From an uncultured Microbulbifer sp. (lineage in GTDB: Bacteria; Pseudomonadota; Gammaproteobacteria; Pseudomonadales; Cellvibrionaceae): a stretch of 64,000 nt of DNA. Within the stretch, counting starts at the first letter, position 1; every line of letters starts with the position of its first letter. The stretch lies in assembly GCF_947504145.1 (NCBI RefSeq), contig NZ_CANNGQ010000002.1, positions 186,001-250,000 on the forward strand, read 5' to 3'. Shown here piece by piece: positions 48,073-56,331 of the stretch. A program made the translations under genes and the position numbers. The notes under the pieces are model-generated. The model was not told the DNA's origin, did no database searches, and saw only the letters and a program-made list of their open reading frames with translations.

Positions 48073-50805
48073 ATGGATTTCATCGACATCAACCGCGAGG
48101 TGGTGACGGCGCTGGAGAAAGACCGGGCATTTAATTTCAAGCGCCGCGGCAACTACCTGCAGGGAGGGAATTGCCCTGACTGCGGGAAGAAAGAAGCCTG
48201 GATCAGCGTTGAAAAGCCCATCGTAGTGCGCTGCAACCGCAAAAATAACTGCGGCTACGAAGAGCCTGTACGCAATATCTACCCGGATATCTTCGAGAAT
48301 TTCTCCGAGCGTTTCCCAGCCACGCCGGAAGATCCCAACGCAACCGCCCGCGCCTACATCGAGCACGACCGCCAGTTCCCGCTGGTCAAGGTTGGTACCT
48401 GGTTCGAGCAGGGCGCACTCCCGTTACCCGATGGCGGCTATGCGCCGGTGGTGCGCTTCCACCTGTGGGATGGCTACTACTGGGACCGCATCATCAACAA
48501 GGCCGACGCCCGCGCCCTGAATAAAAAAACCCACTTCAAATATGGGATCAATTACCGCGGCAAGGCGTGGATGCCACCGACCCAGAATCTGGAGCAAGGC
48601 GATACCGTCTTTATCGTCGAGGGTATTTTCCACGCGATCGCACTGTGGCTCTGCGGCTATAAAGCCGTGGCGGCGTTCAGCAGTAACAACCTGCCCACCG
48701 CGTTCATCGAGCAGCACAAGGATCTGGAAATCACCTGGCGTCTCGCCTACGACGACGACCCCGCAGGTCGCGGCATGATGACCAAGTACTACGACAACCT
48801 GCGCCACAAAGGCGAAAAGGTAGACGTGGCACTGGTGGGTGGCGGCAACGACTGGGACGACCTCTACCGCCTCAACAAAATCACCGAAAAATTCCTCGAA
48901 GAGTGCCTGTATCGCGGCCGTCTGTTTACCGCGCGCAGCATCGGTGAAAAGGCCTATCACTGGTACTGCAAAAACCACCGCAACTACACCGTGCTGGATT
49001 ACGGCAACCGCCTGTTTTCCGTCAAGGTGGAAGAGGGGCTGAACAAGGATCTCAAAGAAGCGATTGAGGATCTGAACCAGACCGACATCGAGGACGGCAC
49101 CAAAGAAAAGATCGCGGTAAAAGGCATTGAAGATGCACTGGCCACCGAGAAAGGCCGCGAGCTCTTCGACCGCAATCTCACCACCACCACCATCAGCAAC
49201 TGCCTGCCCAAGTTCCTGTACTGCGAGATCGACAAAGAGAGCAACGAGGTTGCCTACTTCTTCGATGTAGCGGCACCGCGCGGCAAAGGCCTGCAGGTAG
49301 CGTTTTCCGGTTCCCATCTGGAAAGCCCCAAAGCCTTCAACAAAGCCCTGCTTAACCAGGCTCCCGGCAGCACCTTCGACGGCAGCGAAAACCAGCTCAA
49401 GATGCTGCGCGATCGCTGGTTCGATGGCGGCGTAAAACAGGTAGAGACCATCGGCTATCTCGGGTACGACAAAACCTGTCAGGTGTACGTGTACCAGGAC
49501 TTCGCCTACCACAACGGCCGCCCGCTCAAGCTCAACAGCCAGGGATATTTCATCGCCGGCAAGAACCGCATCAAAACCGGGTTCAAGAGCTTCTACCTGC
49601 ACCACCGCGATGAGTTCGATCACACCTGGGTGCACGACTACCACCAGGTGTTTTCCCACCTCGGCATGGTCGCCCTCGCATTCTGGATGGGTTCCCTGTT
49701 TGCCGAGCAGATCCGTGCGGAGCTGAAGGTATTCCCGTTTCTGGAGCTCACCGGTGAACACGGCGCGGGTAAATCCACCGTGATTGAATTCCTGTGGAAG
49801 CTCTGCGGTCGTGACGACTACGAGGGTTTCGACCCCAGCAAAGCGACCTTCGCCGCGCGCACCCGCGCGTTTTCCCAGCTGTCGAATCTTCCGGTGGTGC
49901 TGATCGAATCCGACCGTCAGAACGACAAAGCCAAGAAAGGCGCTTTCGACTTCGAGGAACTAAAGACCGCCTACAACGGCCGCGCCATTCGCAGTACCGG
50001 TGCCTTCAACCGCGGCAACGACACCGTGGAGCCACCGTTTCGCGGTTCCATCGTCATCGCCCAGAACGACACCGTGGACGGCAGCCCGGCACTGCTCTCG
50101 CGGATCGTCCACTGCCACGCCACCAAAGCGCACTTCTCCGAGAAAACCAAACTGCTGGCCCAGCGCTTCGAGCGCGCACCGGTGGAAGAAGTAAGCGGCT
50201 TTCTACCTGCCGCCCTGCGCCGGGAAAAAGCGATTGTCGGCAAGATCCTGCAGGACTACCCCGCGCTCGATGCCGAGTACGCACAGCGCGGCGAGATCCA
50301 CGACCAGCGGGTGGTCAAGACCCACGCCATGGTCTCCGCCATGGCCGGCGCCCTGCCGATGCTGTTCCCGTCCGTGAGCGAATCCACCGTGAAGGATGTG
50401 CAGCACTACATCTATACCCGCGCCGTCAGCCGTCAGGGCCGCCTAAGCGCCGATCACCCGGACGTGCAGAAGTTCTGGGAGATATACGACTACCTCAACG
50501 TGCGCCTGGTGGACGATCCGGATTCCCCGGCCGTGTACGCCACCAATGCCGGCAAGGTCGAGGCCCAGACCCTCAACCACAGCAAAGATCCCGGCCTGAT
50601 CGCCATCAACCTCATCCACTACAAGCAGCAGTGCGAGATGGCCAAGGTCGATCACCCGGACATCAAGGAACTGAAAAAGCTGCTGCCCAACAGCCGCCGC
50701 CACAAGTTCGTGGGCTGCAAAAACGTGAAGTCCGGGATCGACGACGACCGCGCCCGATATTGCTGGGTTTTCCGGCATGCGGATGCCGATAAGGCGGCCA
50801 CCTAG
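48073..50805 (+). CDS. Phage primase-helicase (toprim and P4-type ATPase)
   Basis: A 910-residue replication protein. The N-terminal zinc site is CPDCGKK (C34, C37) with C54 and C60. A toprim-like domain follows (DTVFIVEGIFHAIALWL near 180 and LAYDDDPAG near 220). The C-terminal half holds an SF3/AAA-type ATPase with Walker A GEHGAGKST near residue 561 and VVLIESDRQND. It should make primers and unwind DNA at the phage origin, which may be the repeat region just behind it. It replaces P2 gpA, so replication is likely theta-type. The start has AAGGAAC ten bases upstream. Confidence 0.85.
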   Translation: MDFIDINREVVTALEKDRAFNFKRRGNYLQGGNCPDCGKKEAWISVEKPIVVRCNRKNNCGYEEPVRNIYPDIFENFSERFPATPEDPNATARAYIEHDRQFPLVKVGTWFEQGALPLPDGGYAPVVRFHLWDGYYWDRIINKADARALNKKTHFKYGINYRGKAWMPPTQNLEQGDTVFIVEGIFHAIALWLCGYKAVAAFSSNNLPTAFIEQHKDLEITWRLAYDDDPAGRGMMTKYYDNLRHKGEKVDVALVGGGNDWDDLYRLNKITEKFLEECLYRGRLFTARSIGEKAYHWYCKNHRNYTVLDYGNRLFSVKVEEGLNKDLKEAIEDLNQTDIEDGTKEKIAVKGIEDALATEKGRELFDRNLTTTTISNCLPKFLYCEIDKESNEVAYFFDVAAPRGKGLQVAFSGSHLESPKAFNKALLNQAPGSTFDGSENQLKMLRDRWFDGGVKQVETIGYLGYDKTCQVYVYQDFAYHNGRPLKLNSQGYFIAGKNRIKTGFKSFYLHHRDEFDHTWVHDYHQVFSHLGMVALAFWMGSLFAEQIRAELKVFPFLELTGEHGAGKSTVIEFLWKLCGRDDYEGFDPSKATFAARTRAFSQLSNLPVVLIESDRQNDKAKKGAFDFEELKTAYNGRAIRSTGAFNRGNDTVEPPFRGSIVIAQNDTVDGSPALLSRIVHCHATKAHFSEKTKLLAQRFERAPVEEVSGFLPAALRREKAIVGKILQDYPALDAEYAQRGEIHDQRVVKTHAMVSAMAGALPMLFPSVSESTVKDVQHYIYTRAVSRQGRLSADHPDVQKFWEIYDYLNVRLVDDPDSPAVYATNAGKVEAQTLNHSKDPGLIAINLIHYKQQCEMAKVDHPDIKELKKLLPNSRRHKFVGCKNVKSGIDDDRARYCWVFRHADADKAAT

Positions 50806-51064
50806 AAAAACGGGAGGGGGTTTCGGAAAGACCTAACCGGCCTAACCGGAACCACAAAACACCCCGCAGATCCAGTAACCACGCGGGATTGAGCAGAAAC
50901 GGAAAAACCTAACTTTCACCTAACCGGGAGCTAACCAAGTTAGGGAATACAAAAAACAAAAACCTAACTTTTACCTTTAAAAAAATCCTTATAAATCAAT
51001 CGGTTAGGTTTTTGGTTAGGTCAGGTTAGGTTTTCACCCTAACCAGTTTTCAGGAGCTAAGTGC
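50806..51064. repeat. Iteron-like CCTAAC/GTTAGG repeats, candidate replication origin
   Basis: Six copies of CCTAAC (50832, 50841, 50908, 50919, 50963, 51038) and four of GTTAGG (50939, 51003, 51015, 51025) lie in 213 bp, with a fifth GTTAGG at 51112 inside the next gene. Many extend to CCTAACCGG or GGTTAGGT. The middle (50945-51000) is AT-rich with runs of A. Copies occur in both orientations and the spacing is irregular. A repeat cluster with AT-rich core directly behind a primase-helicase is typical of phage or plasmid origins; a transcriptional role is the alternative. Confidence 0.65.
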
Positions 51065-51340
51065 ATGAAAAACAAAGAGTTTTCAGAAGCGGGGCAGGCC
51101 GCGTTAGACCGGTTAGGTCTTTCCGATACCCCCCCTCTTATCTCAGGCGCCAAAGACACCTACAGCGAGGCCCACCGCCGCAACTGCCTCGCCTGGCACC
51201 TGCTCTGCAACCGCTCCCGCAGCGAGATCGGCGAGTGGCTGGCAAAGCAGAGTGCGGCCATGCGTGAAGACATGCGCGACCGGCTCAACCAGCTGCAGAA
51301 CCAGGTGCGCCAGATGCGCCGGGAGGCAGCACAGGCATGA
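51065..51340 (+). CDS. Small phage protein, unknown
   Basis: A 91-residue polar protein. TYSEAHRRNCLAWHLLCNRS in the middle recalls the EAHRR motif of small phage proteins of unknown function. The C-terminal REDMRDRLNQLQNQVRQMRR is probably a coiled coil. It has GGAG seven bases upstream (CAGGAGCTAAGTGC). Its 3' end overlaps the next start by four bases (ATGA). One repeat of the putative origin lies in its 5' part. Confidence 0.6.
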   Translation: MKNKEFSEAGQAALDRLGLSDTPPLISGAKDTYSEAHRRNCLAWHLLCNRSRSEIGEWLAKQSAAMREDMRDRLNQLQNQVRQMRREAAQA

Positions 51341-51780
51341 ACCAGCGCGCACTGCGGCTCTTCCACACCGTGACCGAGGCAGAGGTGTTCAACGCCTGGC
51401 TCAACAACGTGCAGGTGAACAAAGCCTGCAGCTGGGAAGAAGTAGTGCGGGATGAATTGATTTTCGGCTGTCTCGCCCGCGAGGCCGCCTACACACACCG
51501 CGGGCAGCGCCCGCCCAAGTATTCACGGATTAAACCGTCCACCACCGAGGAAGCGACCATGAAAGAAGTGTTTGTACTCGACGTAGCCCAAGCCCGTCAG
51601 ATCCGCCTGGCACTGGCGCTCTGCCGCGAGCGTATCGCCTGCCCTGACACCACCACCGTGGCCAAGGAAGAAGCCGTGCGCGAGATCCGCGCCGCGCAGG
51701 ACATCTTCATCGACCACGAAGAGCGCGCAGCCACGCTGAAGCAACTCAACCGCGAACAGTGGGGTGCCGCCAGTGCTTAA
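51337..51780 (+). CDS. Phage hypothetical protein (147 residues)
   Basis: A 147-residue soluble, helical protein. The N-terminal half (LFHTVTEAEVFNAWLNNV, DELIFGCLAREAAYTH) and the C-terminal half (VLDVAQARQIRLALALCRE) may be two small domains joined near residue 72, where an internal ATG (51559) with a GAGG box could start a shorter product. No known motif. It is coupled to its upstream neighbour and overlaps the next gene. Confidence 0.6.
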   Translation: MNQRALRLFHTVTEAEVFNAWLNNVQVNKACSWEEVVRDELIFGCLAREAAYTHRGQRPPKYSRIKPSTTEEATMKEVFVLDVAQARQIRLALALCRERIACPDTTTVAKEEAVREIRAAQDIFIDHEERAATLKQLNREQWGAASA

Positions 51781-52000
51781 AGCCACCATCGCCCTTGGCC
51801 CTGTTTTGCTGCGCAAGATCGAGGCCGCCGCCCGCGAGAAAGAAGAAATCGAAGCACTGCTGATGCGTGAGCCGCTGCAGGCCGAGCAGCACGCCAATCG
51901 CTACATGCAGGTAACCGCCGAGCTCGCCGCCTTTGGCGAGCAGGTACTGAAAATGGCCAAAGCCATGCAAAGCGGCGCCGTCGTTGGGCGGCTGCACTAA
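51764..52000 (+). CDS. Phage hypothetical protein (78 residues)
   Basis: A 78-residue helical protein (VLLRKIEAAAREKEEIEALL, YMQVTAELAAFGEQVLKMAK). Starts at GTG 51764, or three codons later at GTG 51773, both inside the end of the previous gene. Probably coiled coil. No family recognised. Confidence 0.5.
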   Translation: MPPVLKATIALGPVLLRKIEAAAREKEEIEALLMREPLQAEQHANRYMQVTAELAAFGEQVLKMAKAMQSGAVVGRLH

Positions 52001-52021
52001 CCGGTTTCGGGGGAAATCAAA

Positions 52022-52261
52022 GTGACAGAACAGCAATTGGCAGCTTACGAACAGCTGCAAACCGTTCCGGAAAAAGTCCGCTTCCTGCTCGATATCGGCG
52101 TCACCGCCGATCTCGACATGGAAGAGCTGGATATCACCTACCGCGCCCATGTGGGCGACGTGCGCCTGCCGGTTTCTGGCGCCTCGCGGCTGACCGCGAT
52201 CGAGCGCGGAAAAGCCTGGCTGCAAGAAAGGCTGGCCCAAGCGGAAGGAGACAACGCATGA
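52022..52261 (+). CDS. Phage hypothetical protein (79 residues)
   Basis: A 79-residue acidic protein (QLQTVPEKVRFLLDIGVTAD, then SRLTAIERGKAWLQERLAQ). The GTG start has GGGGGA nine bases upstream. It overlaps the next start by four bases (ATGA). No family recognised. Confidence 0.6.
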   Translation: MTEQQLAAYEQLQTVPEKVRFLLDIGVTADLDMEELDITYRAHVGDVRLPVSGASRLTAIERGKAWLQERLAQAEGDNA

Positions 52262-53235
52262 AACTCTGGCACTACCTCACCGGCCTGGCCGCGCTGATTT
52301 TCTGCGGCACCTCGCTGGTGTTTACCGTGGGGCTGTGGATCTCCATTCCCGGCGGCGCCGGTGGCCAGCTGGTGGCGGGGCTCACCGCCACCGCGCTGGA
52401 ACTGTGCAAATTCAGCTTCGCCCCGCTGGGGTTGTGGCTGCGTGCACAGGGCAGGGCCGTGGGGTACGCCCTGCTGGTCCTGTGGCCGTTGCTGGTGTTG
52501 ATCAGCATTGGTGCCACCGTTGGCTTCCTCGCCAGCCACGCGGAGCAGCAGCAACAGCTGAACGCCCGCAGCAGCCTGGAATACCGAACCCTGCAACAGC
52601 AGCTGGGCAGCGTTGAACAGCAGATCACCACGCTCAACAACGTGATCGCCACCGATGCCGCCAACGGCTACCGCCAACGGGCCATCGAAACGGCCGCGCA
52701 ACTGCAGCAGCTGGAGCAACAGCGCAGCCAAACACTGGCCAAACTGCAAACCCTGAGCGAATCCAGCTCTGGCAGCGCCTCAGACAGCGCAGGTGCCACG
52801 TTCGCCACTCTGGCAGGGCTCACCCACATCGACCCCAAGCAGATACAGCACAGCGGCTTTCTGGCGCTCGCCATCATCACCGATGTGGTGGGGCTGGTGG
52901 CACTGATGGCGTTCAACAGTGTTTTAACGGCAACACCCACAGTTCAACGCGAACAACGGCCGCAACCGCGCACCGTTAAGCGCACTGAACGCACAACGCC
53001 GCTCGTTGAAACTGCCCAGCAGCGGGAAACGGAAAGCCCGCCAAACGGTGAGCTCACCAACGAACAGCAACAGCTGGCCGAACGCATCATCGCCCGAGAA
53101 TTCGGCGAGCGCCCGGTGCTGCGCAACATCAACCGCGAAGTGCGGGGCGGCAACCAGGTGGTGAAACCGGTATTCGACCACCTGCAGAAAACCGGAGTCC
53201 TGATCCGCGACGGCCGCGGCTTCGCGCTGGCCTGA
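52258..53235 (+). CDS. Phage membrane protein with coiled coil and C-terminal winged-helix-like tail
   Basis: A 325-residue protein. Three membrane segments lie in the first 95 residues (LTGLAALIFCGTSLVFTVG, ATALELCKFSFAPLGLWL, ALLVLWPLLVLISIGATV). A Gln-rich coiled coil covers about 100-165. A fourth segment lies near 205 (ALAIITDVVGLVALMAF). The last 60 residues (ERIIAREFGERPVLRNINRE, then VFDHLQKTGVLIRDGRGF) look like a winged helix. Membrane plus DNA-binding-like tail could tether phage DNA or act in exclusion. Function is unknown. Confidence 0.65.
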   Translation: MKLWHYLTGLAALIFCGTSLVFTVGLWISIPGGAGGQLVAGLTATALELCKFSFAPLGLWLRAQGRAVGYALLVLWPLLVLISIGATVGFLASHAEQQQQLNARSSLEYRTLQQQLGSVEQQITTLNNVIATDAANGYRQRAIETAAQLQQLEQQRSQTLAKLQTLSESSSGSASDSAGATFATLAGLTHIDPKQIQHSGFLALAIITDVVGLVALMAFNSVLTATPTVQREQRPQPRTVKRTERTTPLVETAQQRETESPPNGELTNEQQQLAERIIAREFGERPVLRNINREVRGGNQVVKPVFDHLQKTGVLIRDGRGFALA

Positions 53236-53264
53236 GCTGACGCACCAATAACAAGGAAAATCCC

Positions 53265-53885
53265 GTGGAAAATATCGAAAAACTGATGTACGAAAAAAAT
53301 CTGCTGGCTTCGAAATTGGCTGAGCTGGAGGTGGTGCACAAGCAGGAAACCGAGATGATGAGAGACCACATCGAAAGACTGGACACCCAATACAAGCACT
53401 TGGCCATTGCCTACAGCAAGCTGGAAGATGAAAAACTGGAATTTGTCCGCCGCGACATGCAGCGCGATGCCCGTGTAGAGGAACTTCAGGATGATGTAAA
53501 GCGCGAGGCCAGCCGCGCAGACTGGTTCAAGAATGAAGTCGGTCGCGTGACCGAACTGATGCGCGCCCACGGGATTGAGAGCGGAGACCCCGGTGATAAC
53601 GAAGTGCTGGTGGAAGTGGTGGAGAGCCAAAACGGCGAACGCCACCTGATCCAGAAATCTTCCATCAACGACTGGAGGGTTGGCCCGATAAAGCTCTACA
53701 CAAGAACGCAGTCACTCCATATCGACGACGAACACAAATCGGTCACAGAGGATGTACCGCTTTGCTTCCTGAAGAAAGTATCCGACCTTTTTGAATGTTG
53801 TTACGAACACTGCCATTACAGTGATCCGAACGGATTTCCGGTTTACACAAGACCGCAGCAAACCGAAATGCCGGAGGCCAATTGA
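53265..53885 (+). CDS. Phage coiled-coil protein (206 residues)
   Basis: A 206-residue protein. The N-terminal 105 residues are strongly coiled coil (LASKLAELEVVHKQETEMM, EELQDDVKREASRADWFK). A C-terminal beta-rich part (VEVVESQNGERHLIQKSS) contains CCYEHC near the end, possibly metal-binding. The GTG start has AAGGA eight bases upstream. The stop overlaps the next ATG (TGATG). No family recognised. Confidence 0.6.
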   Translation: MENIEKLMYEKNLLASKLAELEVVHKQETEMMRDHIERLDTQYKHLAIAYSKLEDEKLEFVRRDMQRDARVEELQDDVKREASRADWFKNEVGRVTELMRAHGIESGDPGDNEVLVEVVESQNGERHLIQKSSINDWRVGPIKLYTRTQSLHIDDEHKSVTEDVPLCFLKKVSDLFECCYEHCHYSDPNGFPVYTRPQQTEMPEAN

Positions 53886-54802
53886 TGGACTGCATCGACC
53901 TCTTCGCCGGTCTCGGCGGCCAGACAACCGGCGCGGTTCTGGCCGGGCACCGGGTGCTGTGGGCGGCCAACCACTGGCCGGTGGCGGTGGAGTACCACAG
54001 CATGAACCACCCGGAGACCATTCACTCCTGTCAGGATCTGCAGCAGGCGGATTTCAGCCAGGTTCCAGCGCACGACGTGCTGCTGGCTTCCCCTTGCTGC
54101 CAAGGCCATAGCAAGGCGCGCGGCAAGAATGCCAACCGCCACGACGCCAGCCGCTCCACCGCGTGGGCAGTGGTGGCCGCGGCGGAGGCCTGCCGGCCGC
54201 AGGTGCTGCTGGTGGAGAATGTGCCGGAGTTTCTGGAGTGGTCCCTGTACCCGGCGTGGGCGGATGCCCTGCAGCGTCTCGGCTACACCCTCGCCCCGCA
54301 CATCGTGGATGCCGCGGATTACGGTGTACCCCAGCACCGGGTGCGCCTGTTTCTGGTGGGTACCCGCAGCGCTCGCCCGCTGCATCTGGAGCTGCAGAAG
54401 TCGGTACCGGTCAGCGCCCGCCAGGTGATCGAGCTCGATGCCGGCAACTGGTCGCCGATCCACAAGCCCACCCGCAGCGCCAAGACACTGGCGCGCATCG
54501 AGCGCGGACGCCGGGATCTGCGCACCGATACCTTCCTGATCCCGTATTACGGCAGCGGCTCCGGCCTCACTGGCCGCAGCCTGGACCGCCCCATCGGCAC
54601 CCTCACCACCCGCGAGCGCTGGGCGGTGGTACGGGGAGATCAGATGCGGATGCTGACGGTGGAAGAGCAGCGGGATTTTATGAGCTTTCCGGCGTGTACC
54701 CGGCTGCCGAAAAACAAGGCACTGGCCACGCACCTGCTGGGCAATGCGGTGGCGCCGGAACTGGAAAAACAACTGCTGACTGCCATCGCGCGGGCGGCTT
54801 GA
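53885..54802 (+). CDS. Phage DNA (cytosine-5-)methyltransferase
   Basis: A 305-residue C5 methyltransferase. Motif I is DLFAGLGGQTTGAVLAGH (SAM binding). Motif IV is SPCCQGHS, with catalytic Cys C72 in an SPxCQ context. Motif VI is LLVENVPEF, motif VIII is QHRVRLFLVGTR, and motif X is LLGNAVAPELEKQLL. The target-recognition region is short (between about 165 and 240). No restriction gene is adjacent, so it probably protects phage DNA or acts in regulation. The ATG at 53885 shares a base with the preceding stop. Confidence 0.9.
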   Translation: MDCIDLFAGLGGQTTGAVLAGHRVLWAANHWPVAVEYHSMNHPETIHSCQDLQQADFSQVPAHDVLLASPCCQGHSKARGKNANRHDASRSTAWAVVAAAEACRPQVLLVENVPEFLEWSLYPAWADALQRLGYTLAPHIVDAADYGVPQHRVRLFLVGTRSARPLHLELQKSVPVSARQVIELDAGNWSPIHKPTRSAKTLARIERGRRDLRTDTFLIPYYGSGSGLTGRSLDRPIGTLTTRERWAVVRGDQMRMLTVEEQRDFMSFPACTRLPKNKALATHLLGNAVAPELEKQLLTAIARAA

Positions 54803-54818
54803 TTTACAGGATCAGATC

Positions 54819-55046
54819 ATGAGTGGAAAACAGAAAGCGCAACGCTGGCGCGAGCACAACGGCTACACCGGCAAAGGCGGCGTGGTAGTGCTGTTCAACG
54901 ATAAGGTGTGCGGGTGGATGAATGAACTGCGCGATCCGCAGGGATGGGAACCCGGTTGCATTGCGCTCGATGAGCACGGCAACCAGTGGCAGGCCAGCGG
55001 CGGCGACAGCTACAACGGGGCGGAGCGCTGGGAGGTGATGAGCTAG
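54819..55046 (+). CDS. Small phage protein, unknown
   Basis: A 75-residue Trp/Gly-rich protein (QRWREHNGYTGKGGVVVLFN, then GWEPGCIALDEHG) probably a small beta fold. It follows the methyltransferase by 16 bases and has its 3' end antisense to the end of the next minus-strand gene (4-base overlap). Confidence 0.55.
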   Translation: MSGKQKAQRWREHNGYTGKGGVVVLFNDKVCGWMNELRDPQGWEPGCIALDEHGNQWQASGGDSYNGAERWEVMS

Positions 55047-55261
55047 GTATCGGGAAAATCGAACAGGGTTTTGACGGGGCACTGCAGGTGCCCCGCAATG
55101 CGTTGCAACAGATCAAACCGCGGGCCGTGCTTGCCCGCTTCTATATCGGCGATGGTGCGCACCGAACAGCCGGCGCCAGCCGCCAGTGCCTCCTGGGTAA
55201 CCCCTTTCTTCTTGCGAATCTCGGCCAGCCGGTGGCCAAACTGCATTTTGAGATCCGTCAT
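55043..55261 (-). CDS. Small XRE-family regulator
   Basis: A 72-residue helix-turn-helix protein that is almost only the DNA-binding domain: FGHRLAEIRKKKGVTQEAL, then GCSVRTIADIEAGKHGPRF (in parts). Similar small Cro-like proteins regulate phage or antirestriction genes. It is on the minus strand, so it runs toward the methyltransferase module. It lies 120 bp from the second XRE gene on the same strand. It may control the methyltransferase or that regulator. Confidence 0.75.
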   Translation of the reverse strand: MTDLKMQFGHRLAEIRKKKGVTQEALAAGAGCSVRTIADIEAGKHGPRFDLLQRIAGHLQCPVKTLFDFPDT

Positions 55262-55381
55262 CCCAGTCCCTTATCTTTGATAGGGGACTATTTTCACTGC
55301 CTGCTCTAGGACGAAACATGAGGTTTAACCTCATGTTTGTTATCTATTGTTTAGAACGTGAAATTCACAATTATTAGGAAA

Positions 55382-55765
55382 TTATTCCTCGCTATGGGAA
55401 TAGGTATCCGATCCGGCCATTCGGGCAACCAGTTCCAGATGATCCAGAACCAGCTGTTGGTGGGCCGGGGGTAGTTCCTGGTACAGGCGGGCGTGTCGGG
55501 GCGGTAGCTGTTCGAGCTCTGGGGTGCTGTCTACGCCTTTGGCGATGGTGAGCAGTGGCGCTTTCAGTTCACTGCACCAATTCACCAGCAATTCTGCCGG
55601 TATCGCCTGGCGCCCCAGCTCCATTTGGGACAGGGAATCTGCGCGGACTCCCAGCTTCTCGGCCATGTTTTTGGCCTTCATGTTACGCGCCTTGCGTGCG
55701 CTTCTCAGCCGATCACCGATGGCCTCTCGCGCCGTTACCCGGTTAGCTCGGCCGCCGCTTTTCAA
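55382..55765 (-). CDS. XRE-family repressor-like protein
   Basis: A 127-residue protein. The N-terminal helix-turn-helix covers about 16-70 (AIGDRLRSARKARNMKAKN, then LGVRADSLSQMELGRQAIP). A helical C-terminus follows (LPPAHQQLVLDHLELVARM). No ATG precedes the HTH; the start is probably TTG at 55765, where a short upstream ATG ORF overlaps it. It is divergent from the plus-strand gene at 55985, so an operator is expected in 55766-55984. It may be a phage repressor. Confidence 0.65.
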   Translation of the reverse strand: MKSGGRANRVTAREAIGDRLRSARKARNMKAKNMAEKLGVRADSLSQMELGRQAIPAELLVNWCSELKAPLLTIAKGVDSTPELEQLPPRHARLYQELPPAHQQLVLDHLELVARMAGSDTYSHSEE

Positions 55766-55984
55766 TCTCCCTCATACGGATACAACTTGTTACAGGGCGC
55801 TCAAAAATAGAGCAAAGTCCCGCAAATCACAAAAAATATGGAAATACCCTAGAAAATTTGCGCTTCCCTTTGGAATTGCCGGTTTTGTGATCTATACGAC
55901 AGCCGTCAAATAATGCCTAATAAATGCCGAATTTATCGGGCTCTATGGAATAAAAATCTAAACGAGGTAAGGAGTTCAGGAAGT
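55766..55984. promoter_or_regulatory. Divergent control region between XRE repressor and small gene
   Basis: 219 bp, AT-rich in the middle (AAAAAATATGGAAATACCC). It should contain promoters for the two divergent genes. I cannot single out an operator. No ORF is convincing; the upstream extension of the next frame (from 55913) is better explained by the ATG at 55985. Confidence 0.5.
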
Positions 55985-56239
55985 ATGACTACGAGAGTAA
56001 ACGGCGCGGAGCGCGCATCGGTTTTAGGGGTATCAGCGGGGCTATCGCCGGCGGAGCGACGAGGTTTACCGTTATCCGACCGCGAGCGGCTGGAGGAAGC
56101 CGACAAGCTAGTGGCGCTGATGCAGTTTGCTCTCAGTGGTCGAGACCAGGCGGAGCTGAATTCGGAAGTGCAAGCCGGCTGTGTGCTGGTGCTGGATCAG
56201 ATCCGGGAGGCGGTGCAGCGGGTGGCAAACCGCCACTGA
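55985..56239 (+). CDS. Small phage protein, unknown
   Basis: An 84-residue helical protein (LSDRERLEEADKLVALMQFA, then LVLDQIREAVQRVANRH). The ATG at 55985 has AGGAAGT box upstream (TTCAGGAAGT). No domain recognised. It is convergent with the Ogr-like gene across a terminator. Confidence 0.6.
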   Translation: MTTRVNGAERASVLGVSAGLSPAERRGLPLSDRERLEEADKLVALMQFALSGRDQAELNSEVQAGCVLVLDQIREAVQRVANRH

Positions 56240-56261
56240 AAACACCCGGTAAGCGGGCAAG

Positions 56262-56288
56262 AAAAAGGGCGCTGTGTGCGCCCTTTTT
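56262..56288. terminator. Bidirectional rho-independent terminator
   Basis: AAAAAGGGCGC (56262-56272) and GCGCCCTTTTT (56278-56288) form an 11-bp perfect stem with a five-base loop and T runs on both strands. It separates the convergent small phage gene and the Ogr-like gene. Confidence 0.9.
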
Positions 56289-56331
56289 GTTTCTGGAGAG
56301 TTGTGTCTGGGGAGGGGGAGCGGGAAACGTG

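Noticed and set aside
48424..49761. 445-codon open frame on the minus strand
   Set aside because: Antisense to the primase-helicase; its Val/Ala-rich composition is typical of shadows.
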